Source of the DNA: JAHEFU01 sp020440645
GTDB lineage: Bacteria > 4484-113 > JAFGCY01
Assembly (NCBI GenBank): GCA_020440645.1
Contig: JAGRNR010000008.1
Span: forward strand, 31,094-95,093
Direction of reading: 5' to 3'
DNA: 64,000 nt
Part shown: positions 8,913-16,463 of the stretch, piece by piece
How the letters are laid out: every line of letters starts with the position of its first letter
How positions within the stretch are numbered: position 1 is the first letter of the stretch
The notes under the pieces: generated by a model
Seen by the model: only the letters and a program-made list of their open reading frames with translations
Told to the model about the DNA's origin: nothing
Databases searched by the model: none
Program-made: the position numbers and the translations under genes

Positions 8913-9815
8913 ATGTCCTCCACGGGAATGCGCATCATGTTCACGACACTTATCGCAGTTGGCAACCTTTCGCTGGCCTACGGCCAGGGCAGCGGACCTG
9001 TTGATGGCAAGTCCAACGGCGTGCCCACCAAGCCAATCACCAACACCCAGGCCATCGCCGAGCTGGAGCGCGCCCAGGAACTGTTCCGGATGGACGACCG
9101 CGAGAAGGAGGCGATGGAGGCTGCGCTGCCGCTGGAACAGGTGTTCCGCGATGCCGGGGACTACGACCACCTGGTGGACTGCGTGTTCCTGCTCGGGGAC
9201 TGCTACTACTTCTTCCGCGAGTACGAGAAGGCGATCAGTTACATGCGCGAGGCTGCTGACCTCGGATACCGCTACTTCCCGGACCAGATGAGCCCCTATC
9301 CGCTGAAGGTGATCGGCGAGAGCCAGTACGAACTCGGCAAGTACGACGAAGCGCTGGCCACCTTCAAGGAGCGCGTCAGCCGCGTACGCAAGGACCAGCC
9401 CGATGAGCTGCACGGCGCACTGTTCGACGAGGCCGCGCTGATGATCAACACCGGCGACTACCAGGGCTCGCTGATGGTGCTCGGGGAGGCACTGCAGGAG
9501 AACAAGGCGCTCAGCTCGCGGCTGGCGGACGACCCGGACAGCAGCGCCAGCGACAGGCTGGGGGCCAGCATGGATGCGGCCGAGATCATCTACCACGCCG
9601 GGGTGGCGAACTTCCACATGGAGAAGCTGCCGGAAGCCAGGGCCTTCATCAGGGAAGCGCTGGCGATCTTTGACACCATCGATGGCCAGGGCGAGGTGGA
9701 TGTGCGCGACCGCCGCGTGGCCCTGCTGGACGAGCTGGTGATGATCTGCGAGACGCTTGGCGAGGCGGATGAGGCCGCCGGCTACCGCACGAAACGGGAC
9801 GAACTGAACCAGTAA
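8913..9815 (+). CDS. Exported TPR-repeat protein
   Basis: 300 residues. A signal peptide at 1-26 (TTLIAVGNLSLAYGQ) is followed by helical repeats of TPR character (AGDYDHLVDCVFLLGDCYYF, YEKAISYMREAADLGY, YELGKYDEALATFKERV, NTGDYQGSLMVLGEAL). It probably acts as a periplasmic protein-protein adaptor. The start at 8913 is chosen over longer in-frame extensions because AAGGAG lies seven bases upstream and the signal peptide begins right there. It is transcribed divergently from the secreted protein at 7272-8831. A tandem-repeat tract begins at its stop codon. Confidence 0.8.
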   Translation: MSSTGMRIMFTTLIAVGNLSLAYGQGSGPVDGKSNGVPTKPITNTQAIAELERAQELFRMDDREKEAMEAALPLEQVFRDAGDYDHLVDCVFLLGDCYYFFREYEKAISYMREAADLGYRYFPDQMSPYPLKVIGESQYELGKYDEALATFKERVSRVRKDQPDELHGALFDEAALMINTGDYQGSLMVLGEALQENKALSSRLADDPDSSASDRLGASMDAAEIIYHAGVANFHMEKLPEARAFIREALAIFDTIDGQGEVDVRDRRVALLDELVMICETLGEADEAAGYRTKRDELNQ

Positions 9816-9900
9816 TCAGTGGTCAGTAGGCAGTGGTCAGATAAAGAATGAGAAGCAGAAGGAGAATGAGTAGCGGCGCGGCCTGGCCGCGACTGGGAGA
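9816..9900. repeat. Short tandem repeat tract (CAGTGGT heptamers, then AGAAGC/AGAATG units)
   Basis: Immediately after the TPR gene stop: degenerate heptamers CAGTGGT/CAGTAGG, then purine-rich hexamers, then a hairpin element with GCGCGGCC-TGGCCGCG arms (about 9879-9894). The same hairpin, with the same flanking ACTGGGAG, recurs near 36533. Confidence 0.6.
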
Positions 9901-9936
9901 GAATGCACCAAAGTTAGCTAATTGAAACAGCGAACT

Positions 9937-10311
9937 TCAGCCCGCTATTTCTCCAAGTAACTCAACCTCAAATCCGGTGTGCTCAATCAGGAGAATTGGC
10001 CTGCCACTGAAGTTCAAGAAATAAGTCCTGAATCCCAGATCAATTCTTTCACATTCTGCGCCAGCCAGCCCACTACCTGTAGCGGCTTGCTTCACGGATA
10101 TTCCTTTGTCGCTAAACTGCAATAGACTGTTTATCCTGGAAACGCCAGTGAAATTCAGTAACTGAAGCTGACCTGTTCCGTCATTCACCTTTATCCTGAC
10201 AATGCCTCCATCCAGTTCATCAAAGGAATGAATCTCCGCATCGTGCAGGACGATGCGCTCGATGTCAGGAATGCCGAGATCTCGTTTGCGATTGAAGAAG
10301 ATACTTCCCAA
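9937..10311 (-). CDS. Small hypothetical protein (TTG start)
   Basis: 124 residues, not recognised. Mostly beta-type sequence (IERIVLHDAEIHSFDELD, GIVRIKVNDGTGQLQLLNF) and a hydrophobic C-terminal stretch; no signal peptide or TM segment. Base composition is clearly more AT-rich than the neighbours, suggesting later acquisition; size and composition resemble small immunity-type accessory genes, but no motif supports that. The start is TTG at 10311 with AGGAG seven bases upstream; there is no ATG start in the frame. It stands alone between two repeat tracts. Confidence 0.6.
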   Translation of the reverse strand: MGSIFFNRKRDLGIPDIERIVLHDAEIHSFDELDGGIVRIKVNDGTGQLQLLNFTGVSRINSLLQFSDKGISVKQAATGSGLAGAECERIDLGFRTYFLNFSGRPILLIEHTGFEVELLGEIAG

Positions 10312-10375
10312 GAGAGTGCTCCTAAAGGAAATTGTACAGGGAAGCGAATCTCACTCCCGGAGGTTTACACCCTGA

Positions 10376-10535
10376 TGTATCCGCTCGCGTGTAGTCGTCG
10401 CGAGGTGACGCCGCTACACCTCGGCTCTGCTGATTCTCATTCTGTTTCTCATTCTCATTCTCATTCTATTTCTCCTCCTGCCTTTTGCCTTCTGCCTCTT
10501 CCCTGCCCCTGTTCCCAGCTCCCTGCAACCTGATC
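10376..10535. repeat. Mosaic of hairpin and CATTCT-type hexamer repeats
   Basis: After a short hairpin segment come runs of CATTCT/GATTCT/GTTTCT hexamers (about 10433-10480), then CTGCCTT and CTCCCTG heptamer-like units up to about 10530. The same units appear near 59395, 51650 and 62425. TAAAAT at 10550-10555 lies ten bases before the next start codon. Confidence 0.6.
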
Positions 10536-10564
10536 CCTTCTTTAGCGCTAAAATACTCAGTTCA

Positions 10565-12244
10565 ATGTCTGACAAGCCAAATCTTGCGGAAGCGCTGGCG
10601 CGGATCATGGATCTGACCTATCCCCCGCGCACGCTTTCCATCAAATCATCAAAGGCGCTGGGCTACCGCCTGGCCAAGCCCGTCACCGCACGCGGCAACC
10701 AGCCCTCCCGTCCGCTGTCCCTCGTGGATGGCCTCGCGATCATGTCCCGTGACCTGAAGGCCAGTGCCTGGCTCAAGGAGCACGCCGCCGAACTCGGCCA
10801 GTCCGTCATGGACATGGCCGAGGACGAGGCCGAGGAAGTGATCGAGGTCGAGGAGGAGGACATCATCGAGGAAGAGGCGATCACCGCCGATGCCGCGATC
10901 GACATGTCCATGATCGGCCGTGACGAGAAGGTCAAGCGCAAGAGCGCTGACGGCGAGGCCGAGGAGGACGAGGAGGAGGCCAGCTTCGAGTCCCTCCAGA
11001 TCAACGCCGCCGAGGCTGAGTTTGAGGATGACTACGAGGACAGCGGCCCGGCCGTTGAGCGCCGTGAGGAGCGCCACAGTGATGTGGAGGTCCCGCCCGC
11101 CGAGTTCCAGCTGCGCCGCCCGCCCCAGAGCAACCGCAAGGATGAGGCGCTGCGCCACGGCCAGGCGATCCCGGTCGCCATCGGCCAGGAGGTGCCGCGC
11201 GGGGCGGACATGGTCTACCCACTGGATGACCTCGTGCCGCTGCCCGGTGAGTACGAGTTCGACTACAAGGAACCGCCCAAGCCCGAGCCGGACCGCCGCC
11301 GCCGCAGGCGCCGTGACGAACCCGAGCCGGAGGAGGCCGCCCCCGTTGAGGAGCCGCCGCGTGACTGGGAGCTGGTGAACCAGTACCAGAATGGCAAGGT
11401 GGAACTGCCGCGCGTGTTTGAGAAGCCGGAGCGCAACCTGCTGCCGATCGGCTCCTGGGCCCGCAACAAGGAAGCGATGATCCCGGAGAAGGCCGTGCTC
11501 GGCCCGCTGGACCTAGCAATGCTCAAGGCCCTGCGTGTTGACGAGGTCGAGGTGTTCCGCAAGCCCGTGGTCGGCATCGCCAGCCTCGGACTGCCCTTCC
11601 CGGTGGCCGGCCGGGCCGGAGGCCAGGAGAAGCGCGAGGAGGAATGCCCGATCGCCACGGCCTGCTACCACCTCTCCCAGAGTGCGCAGGTGGCATCGCT
11701 TTTGATGGGCTATGCACCGGACGGCTTCCGTGAGCTGCGCAATGCTATGAAGGTCTGGACCAGCCAGGTTGATGTGCTGTACATCGTCGGCGGCTCACAC
11801 CACCGGCACCGCTCACTGGCGCATGACGTGATCGCCTCGCTGGGCACCGTCTACATGGCGGGCATTGATGTCGATCCCTGCCGCCACATCACCGCCGGCA
11901 AGGTCAACGGCCGCCCGGTGGTATCCATGCCCGGTTCCCTGCCGGAGGCGATCAGCGCCTTCGTGGCCTTCGTGCGTCCCTTGTCACACAAGTACCTGCG
12001 CCCGCGCAACTTCCAGAGCACGGAGATCGTGGTGCTGGAGAACGGCTCGCGCATCCAGACCGAGCGTGACAGCCTGCGTGCCATCCGCTACCGCCGCGAC
12101 CGCGAGAGCGGCCGGCTGGCAACGCGTTATGCCGGGCAGGAGGGCGACCCCTGGCTGGACTACATCCGTGGACAGGCCCTGCTGCCGATCGAGGGTGGCC
12201 GCCAGTACTCCGACGGCGAGGAAGTCGAGGTGCTGATCTACTAG
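10565..12244 (+). CDS. Divergent MoeA-like (molybdopterin molybdotransferase family) protein with acidic insert
   Basis: 559 residues. MoeA landmarks are visible: VDGLAIMSRD near residue 54 (MoeA domain I), GQEVPRGADMVYPLDDLVPL near 210, then GSWARNKEAMIPEKAVLGPLDLAMLKALRVDEVEVFRKPVVGIAS (MoeA linker into the MoGB-like fold), and NGRPVVSMPGSLPEAISAF near 450. Departures are large: about 100 residues of Glu/Asp-rich low-complexity sequence (86-170), an Arg/Pro/Glu linker (235-265), and the expected GGxSxGxxD signature replaced by VGGSHHRHRSLAHD. No other molybdenum cofactor gene is nearby. It may be a repurposed MoeA fold rather than an active insertase. A hairpin cassette follows the stop codon by two bases. 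Confidence 0.65.
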   Translation: MSDKPNLAEALARIMDLTYPPRTLSIKSSKALGYRLAKPVTARGNQPSRPLSLVDGLAIMSRDLKASAWLKEHAAELGQSVMDMAEDEAEEVIEVEEEDIIEEEAITADAAIDMSMIGRDEKVKRKSADGEAEEDEEEASFESLQINAAEAEFEDDYEDSGPAVERREERHSDVEVPPAEFQLRRPPQSNRKDEALRHGQAIPVAIGQEVPRGADMVYPLDDLVPLPGEYEFDYKEPPKPEPDRRRRRRRDEPEPEEAAPVEEPPRDWELVNQYQNGKVELPRVFEKPERNLLPIGSWARNKEAMIPEKAVLGPLDLAMLKALRVDEVEVFRKPVVGIASLGLPFPVAGRAGGQEKREEECPIATACYHLSQSAQVASLLMGYAPDGFRELRNAMKVWTSQVDVLYIVGGSHHRHRSLAHDVIASLGTVYMAGIDVDPCRHITAGKVNGRPVVSMPGSLPEAISAFVAFVRPLSHKYLRPRNFQSTEIVVLENGSRIQTERDSLRAIRYRRDRESGRLATRYAGQEGDPWLDYIRGQALLPIEGGRQYSDGEEVEVLIY

Positions 12245-12246
12245 CC

Positions 12247-12328
12247 GGAGGCCAGGCTGTTAGCCTGGCAACAAGTTAGGCGGTTGGAGTTTGGAATAAA
12301 ACCGGAGGCCACACGAAAGTCTGGCAAC
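12247..12328 (+). repeat. Two GGAGGCC-hairpin-GGCAAC cassettes after the moeA-like stop codon
   Basis: Unit one (12247-12272): GGAGG then the stem CCAGGC/GCCTGG and GGCAAC. Unit two (12304-12328): a similar frame with a weaker stem. Both run in the direction of the upstream gene. Fifty-base spacer segments contain GGTTGGAGTTTGGA units. Confidence 0.6.
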
Positions 12329-12354
12329 AGGATTGGAGTTTGGCGGTTGGAGTT

Positions 12355-12409
12355 CGGAGTGTAGCTCTCAGAGCTACATGGCCCTGTCGCTTTCAGAGCG
12401 ACACTCCGG
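12355..12409 (+). repeat. Twin-hairpin element, family B copy 1
   Basis: Outer arms CGGAGTGT/ACACTCCG enclose two hairpins: GTAGCTC-tca-GAGCTAC and GTCGCT...AGCGAC, joined by atggccct. Three more copies (17848, 35820, 59118) keep the architecture but change the stem sequences with matching partner changes. The rest of 12410-12659 holds further short repeat units (CCACTG, CCCACTT/CTCCCAC) and no gene. Confidence 0.7.
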
Positions 12410-12659
12410 AGCCGCGAAGCTCAGACTCGCCGGCATTGTTTCATGGGATCAAGATTGCGCAGCTGCGGCTTCGCCTCCGCAACGCAACTCCGACAGGAAT
12501 TGACCACTGGCCACTGATTACTGCTTACTGTCCACCAAACGGATAGCAGTTGCCATCCTCGGCAAGGCACGGTGGCCTTGCCCTACTATCCCACTTCTCC
12601 CACTTCTTCTACTATTCGGACCATCCAAACTCCCCACTCCCCACTCCAACCTCGCCAGC

Positions 12660-13214
12660 CTACTTCCGTCCCTCACGCAGGCTGCCGCGGCGGTATCTCG
12701 CCGAGGGGTCCCAGTCCTCCGCGATCTGCGTCACCTGCTCAAACACGTAGTCCCAGCGCTTCAGCTCACCGCCGACTTCCTTCTGCGCCTCAAGGGCAGC
12801 GTCCTTCTCGCGGAAGCCGTAGATATGCGGCGCCTGGCTGAGCGATTCATCGCCCTCCGCGTCATACAGGAACCAGGCCTTCTCCACGTCCACCATGCGC
12901 ATGTTCTCCTCGTTGCGCGTCGGGTAGTCCACGATGTAGACCGCCACCGGCTCCTCGAGATAGGTCTCCATCTTCTCGGCGAAGGCGATCGGCCCGGCCA
13001 CGGCGAAGCTCCACAGGTGCCGTCCGTTGTCAAAGTCCGCGCGGATGCCGTTCGGGCAATCCTCCAGCACGAGCTGGGTGATATTGCAGCGTTCCTTGTG
13101 ACGGATCTCCGCCTCGGCGCTCTGGGTGAGCAGGCAGGACATGCCGGCGGCCAGTGCCGCGATCGGCAGCAGTACCCTGCTGCGAGCCTTTACTGTGCGG
13201 ATGATGTGTGTCAT
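12660..13214 (-). CDS. NosL-like periplasmic protein
   Basis: 184 residues with a signal peptide (LLPIAALAAGMSCLLTQSAEA, cleavage after about residue 32). The C-terminal half follows the NosL pattern: VAVYIVDYPTRNEENM, then VDVEKAWFLYD and HIYGFREKDAALEAQKEVGG. NosL is the copper-binding accessory protein of nitrous oxide reductase, usually a lipoprotein with CxxC near its N terminus; here the mature protein has only an isolated Cys pair (CNITQLVLEDC) and no lipobox. No nos genes are in the window. Start 13214 is taken because GGAAG precedes it by seven bases; a start at 13244 is possible. The superfamily is fairly clear, the ligand is not. Confidence 0.6.
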   Translation of the reverse strand: MTHIIRTVKARSRVLLPIAALAAGMSCLLTQSAEAEIRHKERCNITQLVLEDCPNGIRADFDNGRHLWSFAVAGPIAFAEKMETYLEEPVAVYIVDYPTRNEENMRMVDVEKAWFLYDAEGDESLSQAPHIYGFREKDAALEAQKEVGGELKRWDYVFEQVTQIAEDWDPSARYRRGSLREGRK

Positions 13215-13324
13215 TGTTGTGCTTCCGGGATATTCCCGGTACATGCTACCAGACTGCCATCCGGGGGGCCTTGTTCCGGCCTGTGGTCTGTTATAATCCC
13301 TGCCCGCAAGTACAGGTGGTGCAT

Positions 13325-13954
13325 ATGGAAGAGAGAGAAATCGAGATCGTGATGGAGCAGGACCCCGACCCGCACAAGTTGCTGGAGGGCCTCGCGCATC
13401 ATCTGGACCTGCCGCTGCAGACGCTCGGGATGAGCACCACCTACGACCGGATGGTGGATACACCGGACATGGCGCTTCTGGCGATTGACCACAGCCTGCG
13501 TGTGCGCCAGAAGCTCGGCAACGTGTTCTCCGGCAACGAGTTCCGCCTGACCTACAAGCGCCCGCTGCAGGAGCATGACACGCTGTTCATCCGTGACGAG
13601 CACAAGCTCAAGCTGACGGAGCCGGACTTCGGCAGCGTGATCGAGTTTCTCGGCGGCCTGACCGAGAGCCTCGTCAACCAGAAGATGGAGACCATCCTCG
13701 AGATCAGCGAGCTGGCCCGCGAGGCCAACCTCGGTGACCCCGGCAAGGTGCTGAACGTGTCAATCGATGAGTGCACCTATTCGCTGCCGGGCAGTGAAGA
13801 GACCGCCGGCGAGTATGTGATCGAGCTGGAGAGCCACGGCGTGGCTGACGACGTGCTCTTGAAGGCGGCGGACTGGGTCAGGCAGGAGTATGGCGGCCGC
13901 ATCGCCGCCGAGGGCAAGTACGCCCGCGGCCTGCGCCTGCTCGGACAGCTGTAG
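13325..13954 (+). CDS. CYTH / triphosphate tunnel family protein
   Basis: 209 residues. The N terminus MEEREIEIVMEQD matches the CYTH opening strand, followed by the expected pattern of charged residues (VRQKLGNVFSGNEFRLTYKRPL, TLFIRDEHKLKLTE, VLNVSIDECTY, YVIELESHG). Family members hydrolyse or cyclise triphosphates inside a beta tunnel. The canonical ExExK signature reads EIEIV here, so the lysine is missing. The start at 13325 is chosen because the domain begins there; the 39-codon upstream extension has no domain sense. TATAAT lies at 13292-13297, giving a short leader containing AGGTGG. Divergent from the NosL-like gene. A hairpin array starts at the stop codon. Confidence 0.72.
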   Translation: MEEREIEIVMEQDPDPHKLLEGLAHHLDLPLQTLGMSTTYDRMVDTPDMALLAIDHSLRVRQKLGNVFSGNEFRLTYKRPLQEHDTLFIRDEHKLKLTEPDFGSVIEFLGGLTESLVNQKMETILEISELAREANLGDPGKVLNVSIDECTYSLPGSEETAGEYVIELESHGVADDVLLKAADWVRQEYGGRIAAEGKYARGLRLLGQL

Positions 13955-14053
13955 GAGGTCCGGCGCGAGCCTGGCAACGGAGGTCCGGCGCGAGCCGGGC
14001 GGGGAGGTCGAGCGCCAGCTCGGCCAGGAGGCCAGCTGTAAAGCTGGCAACGG
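13954..14053 (+). repeat. Array of four GGAGGYC hairpin cassettes
   Basis: Four units of about 25 bp in a row, the first overlapping the TAG of the CYTH gene (TAGGAGG). Stems differ: CCGGC/GCCTGG, CCGGC/GCCGG, CGAGC/GCTCG, CCAGCT/AGCTGG, but each is self-complementary around a four- to five-base loop. Units end in GGCAAC, GGCGG or GGCCA. No gene in 14054-14200, which has other short repeat remnants. Confidence 0.7.
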
Positions 14054-14212
14054 AAACGAGAAAGCAGACTCCAGACCTCTGACATCAGGTCTTCGAAATG
14101 TACAGTTCATCTCGCTGCGCTCGGGTCACTTCGTCGGAGTGCGCACGTAGGTTTTGAATAATGGGACGCTAAGGACGCAGGAAAACTATCTGAAACTGTA
14201 TAGAATCTTGCA

Positions 14213-14542
14213 GTGCGCCAATATAGATTGATTCCTGATGAATGCGGTCTGGAAGAAGACGACTACCTTGCTACGGAAATAGAGGTCCTGATTGACGATA
14301 ACGGTACGAAGATCCTGAAAGTAAAATTGAATCCGCCGCTCTACCCTAGACTGCCGGATGCCGAAAATCGTTGGTCAACTGCATTGCTTGCACCAAGATA
14401 TGTAGGGGATACGATTGAAGATGCGGCACTAAAGGAACTTGTTGTCAATATCGCAATGCCACATGACCCGAATACCAAACACGTTTCATCCGTTAGTTTT
14501 CTTGGCATAGGATGGCTCATCGAACTCACCAAAATCGAATAG
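14213..14542 (+). CDS. Small hypothetical protein (GTG start, leaderless)
   Basis: 109 residues, not recognised; mixed alpha/beta, no TM segment or signal. Clearly more AT-rich than the chromosome around it. The GTG start at 14213 has no Shine-Dalgarno but TAGAAT (14201-14206) ends exactly six bases before it, matching the leaderless pattern of this genome. Followed by a HicB-like gene 53 bp downstream that has its own -10 box. Probably accessory DNA. Confidence 0.6.
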   Translation: MRQYRLIPDECGLEEDDYLATEIEVLIDDNGTKILKVKLNPPLYPRLPDAENRWSTALLAPRYVGDTIEDAALKELVVNIAMPHDPNTKHVSSVSFLGIGWLIELTKIE

Positions 14543-14595
14543 CCAACAGTCGCTTGTGCAATGAGAATGCGCCGCTACTCTGGTAGTATCTCTCC

Positions 14596-14760
14596 ATGAA
14601 GTATCAGGTAATCCTCACTGAGGACGAAGCAGGCTGGTTCGTCGCGGAATGCCCGTCACTGCCAGGCTGCGTCTCACAGGGTGAAACACGCGAGCAGGCC
14701 ATTGCCAACATCCGCGAAGCGATGGAAGGCTGGCTGATGGTGGACGCTGAGGACCGTTGA
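14596..14760 (+). CDS. HicB-like antitoxin-type small protein (orphan)
   Basis: 54 residues, MKYQVILTEDEAGWFVAEC onward with PSLPGCVSQGETREQAI and a C-terminal helix. This is the HicB/UPF0150 fold pattern (strand, WVAECPxLPGCxSxGxTxEEA, helix). HicB normally neutralises the HicA mRNA interferase, but no HicA gene flanks it, so it is an orphan or acts otherwise; stand-alone UPF0150 proteins are common. TAGTAT (14584-14589) ends six bases before the ATG, so the mRNA should be leaderless. Confidence 0.8.
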   Translation: MKYQVILTEDEAGWFVAECPSLPGCVSQGETREQAIANIREAMEGWLMVDAEDR

Positions 14761-14802
14761 CAACAAGATAAAACTTGAAGTGTTAGGTTTCGGGGGAAAG
14801 AT

Positions 14803-15516
14803 ATGAACGTTTCATTTTGGAAGGTTGTTACAGATAACCTTTTTCAGACGTTTGGTGTATTAGGATTTGCTGGAATATTAGCTTGGCTGGCTCCATTTGG
14901 TGCAAATTGGGTTGTTAAGCGAGTTATTCAAGATCAACTATCACAACCACTTCAATCAAGAGTAGAACTAATTGTTAGGATAGCAACCTGGTGCATTATT
15001 GGAGCTGTAGTCTTTGTTTTTTATTCGGCAAAAAGCAACTCAATCCTTCAAAGAGAAACCATGGCTGTTGTTGCTGATCAAGAAATGAAGATAAAATCAC
15101 TAACGGATGCGCTATCATCTCAGTTTTATTGCAGAATTGATAATTCTGGGCCAATCAAATGGAATGACACTCCTAATATTGAATATCGAGCGATAGAGAT
15201 TGGTCCAACTCAAGCGGACTGGGAACAATGCTACGTTTGGATTCCAAAATCAGAAGCTTCAAAAGTACGCGAAGTAGTAGTACGTGCAAAAGGTGGATAT
15301 CATAAGAGCGGAATGGTCTATGGAATCAATTCACAGCGAGAGGCTCCCAATAAGGAATATATTGAGCTAACTTATGGAGAACTCGTTCGAGGAAATAGTG
15401 TTTACATTGTTACATCTTCACCACTTTCTAAAATTCAATTTGGATCTCATTCACTTAAATTGAATTACAAAGTACTATGGGATGAAAAAAGAAGCGAATA
15501 TATTGAAGAAAAGTAA
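14803..15516 (+). CDS. AT-rich orphan membrane protein (two TM segments, soluble C-terminal domain)
   Basis: 237 residues, not recognised. TM segments at about 14-35 and 58-77, then a short coiled coil (80-100) and a beta-rich C-terminal domain (105-237). The gene is much more AT-rich than its neighbours and uses different codons, indicating recent transfer. Shine-Dalgarno GGGGGAAAG precedes the ATG. It stops 16 bp before the converging rsmA stop. Such two-TM proteins with a sensor-like soluble domain occur among single-gene accessory loci, including defence genes, but nothing specific supports a role. Confidence 0.65.
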   Translation: MNVSFWKVVTDNLFQTFGVLGFAGILAWLAPFGANWVVKRVIQDQLSQPLQSRVELIVRIATWCIIGAVVFVFYSAKSNSILQRETMAVVADQEMKIKSLTDALSSQFYCRIDNSGPIKWNDTPNIEYRAIEIGPTQADWEQCYVWIPKSEASKVREVVVRAKGGYHKSGMVYGINSQREAPNKEYIELTYGELVRGNSVYIVTSSPLSKIQFGSHSLKLNYKVLWDEKRSEYIEEK

Positions 15517-15531
15517 TTTGTAGCTCAATCT

Positions 15532-16413
15532 CTAAGAATTCCGTTTCGCCATCACGCCCATCCCGTCCAGTGCATCGCTGAGGCGCACGTAGTCATCCAT
15601 CGAGAGGTCCTGCGCGCGCATTACAGGGTCTATCGCCGCTGTCGCCAGCGCCTGCTGCACCTGCTCCTGGGAGAGGTGCCCGAAGGCGAAGTTCAGCGAA
15701 TTGCTGATCTGCTTGCGCCGCTGGCGGAACACGTTCTCCACCAGGTGGAAGTAGATGTCGCGGTTGAGCGGTTTGGGTTTTTCGCTGTCAGCCAGCGGGC
15801 GGATGCGGATCACCGCACTCCTGACCTTCGGCGCCGGCATGAAGCTCGCTTCCGGCACGTCGCAGACCATCCGCGCCGACAGCCAGGTCTGCAGGTAGAT
15901 CGAGAAGGAGTTGTAGCCCGGGTCGCCGGGCCGCGCCGTCACGCGCTGGGCGACCTCCTTCTGCAGCATCACCACGCTCAGCTGGATGTCCTCCGCATAT
16001 TCCACCAGGGTATGCAGGAAGGCCGAGCTGATCTGGTAGGGCAGGTTGGTCACGATCTTCAGCGGTGCCCCGTCAGCCTTTGCGCGCTCGATCACCTTCT
16101 CCAGCACGTACTTGTTGAAGGCGATGTCCTCCAGCTCGATGTTCGGGTTGTCGTGCAGCACCCAGTTGCGCAGGTAGCGCACCAGGCCCTCGTCCAGCTC
16201 GAAGGCGAACACCTTCTTCACACGGCGGGCAAGCGATATGGTCAGCGTGCCGAGCCCCGGCCCGATCTCGACTATGTAGTCATCCGGAGTAAGCTCCGCG
16301 GCCCGTATAACCTCCGCCAGCACCCGGTCATCTATCAGGAAATGCTGGCCCTTGGCGCGGCTGGGGCGGATTCTCGCCCGTTCAAGGGCCTGCTGTACGA
16401 ACTGATCGAGCAT
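15532..16413 (-). CDS. rsmA: 16S rRNA (adenine1518/1519-N6) dimethyltransferase RsmA/KsgA
   Basis: 293 residues. Typical order: KGQHFLIDD (residue 20), SAM-binding VEIGPGLGTLTISLARR (45-65), EDIAFNKYVL, catalytic NLPYQISSAFL (about 120; NLPY in place of the more usual N[LI]PY variants) and FxPxPKVxSAVIR-like SFMPAPKVRSAVIRI (near 190). It dimethylates two adjacent adenosines in helix 45 of 16S rRNA during 30S assembly. Start 16413 is chosen because TATAAT ends six bases before it (leaderless) and because upstream codons do not resemble the family. Divergent from the trans-sulfuration gene, with about 50 bp between. Confidence 0.95.
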   Translation of the reverse strand: MLDQFVQQALERARIRPSRAKGQHFLIDDRVLAEVIRAAELTPDDYIVEIGPGLGTLTISLARRVKKVFAFELDEGLVRYLRNWVLHDNPNIELEDIAFNKYVLEKVIERAKADGAPLKIVTNLPYQISSAFLHTLVEYAEDIQLSVVMLQKEVAQRVTARPGDPGYNSFSIYLQTWLSARMVCDVPEASFMPAPKVRSAVIRIRPLADSEKPKPLNRDIYFHLVENVFRQRRKQISNSLNFAFGHLSQEQVQQALATAAIDPVMRAQDLSMDDYVRLSDALDGMGVMAKRNS

Positions 16414-16463
16414 GGCGGGATTATAATTGCAGGCCATCAGGCACGCGGACTGGAGGAGCAGCA

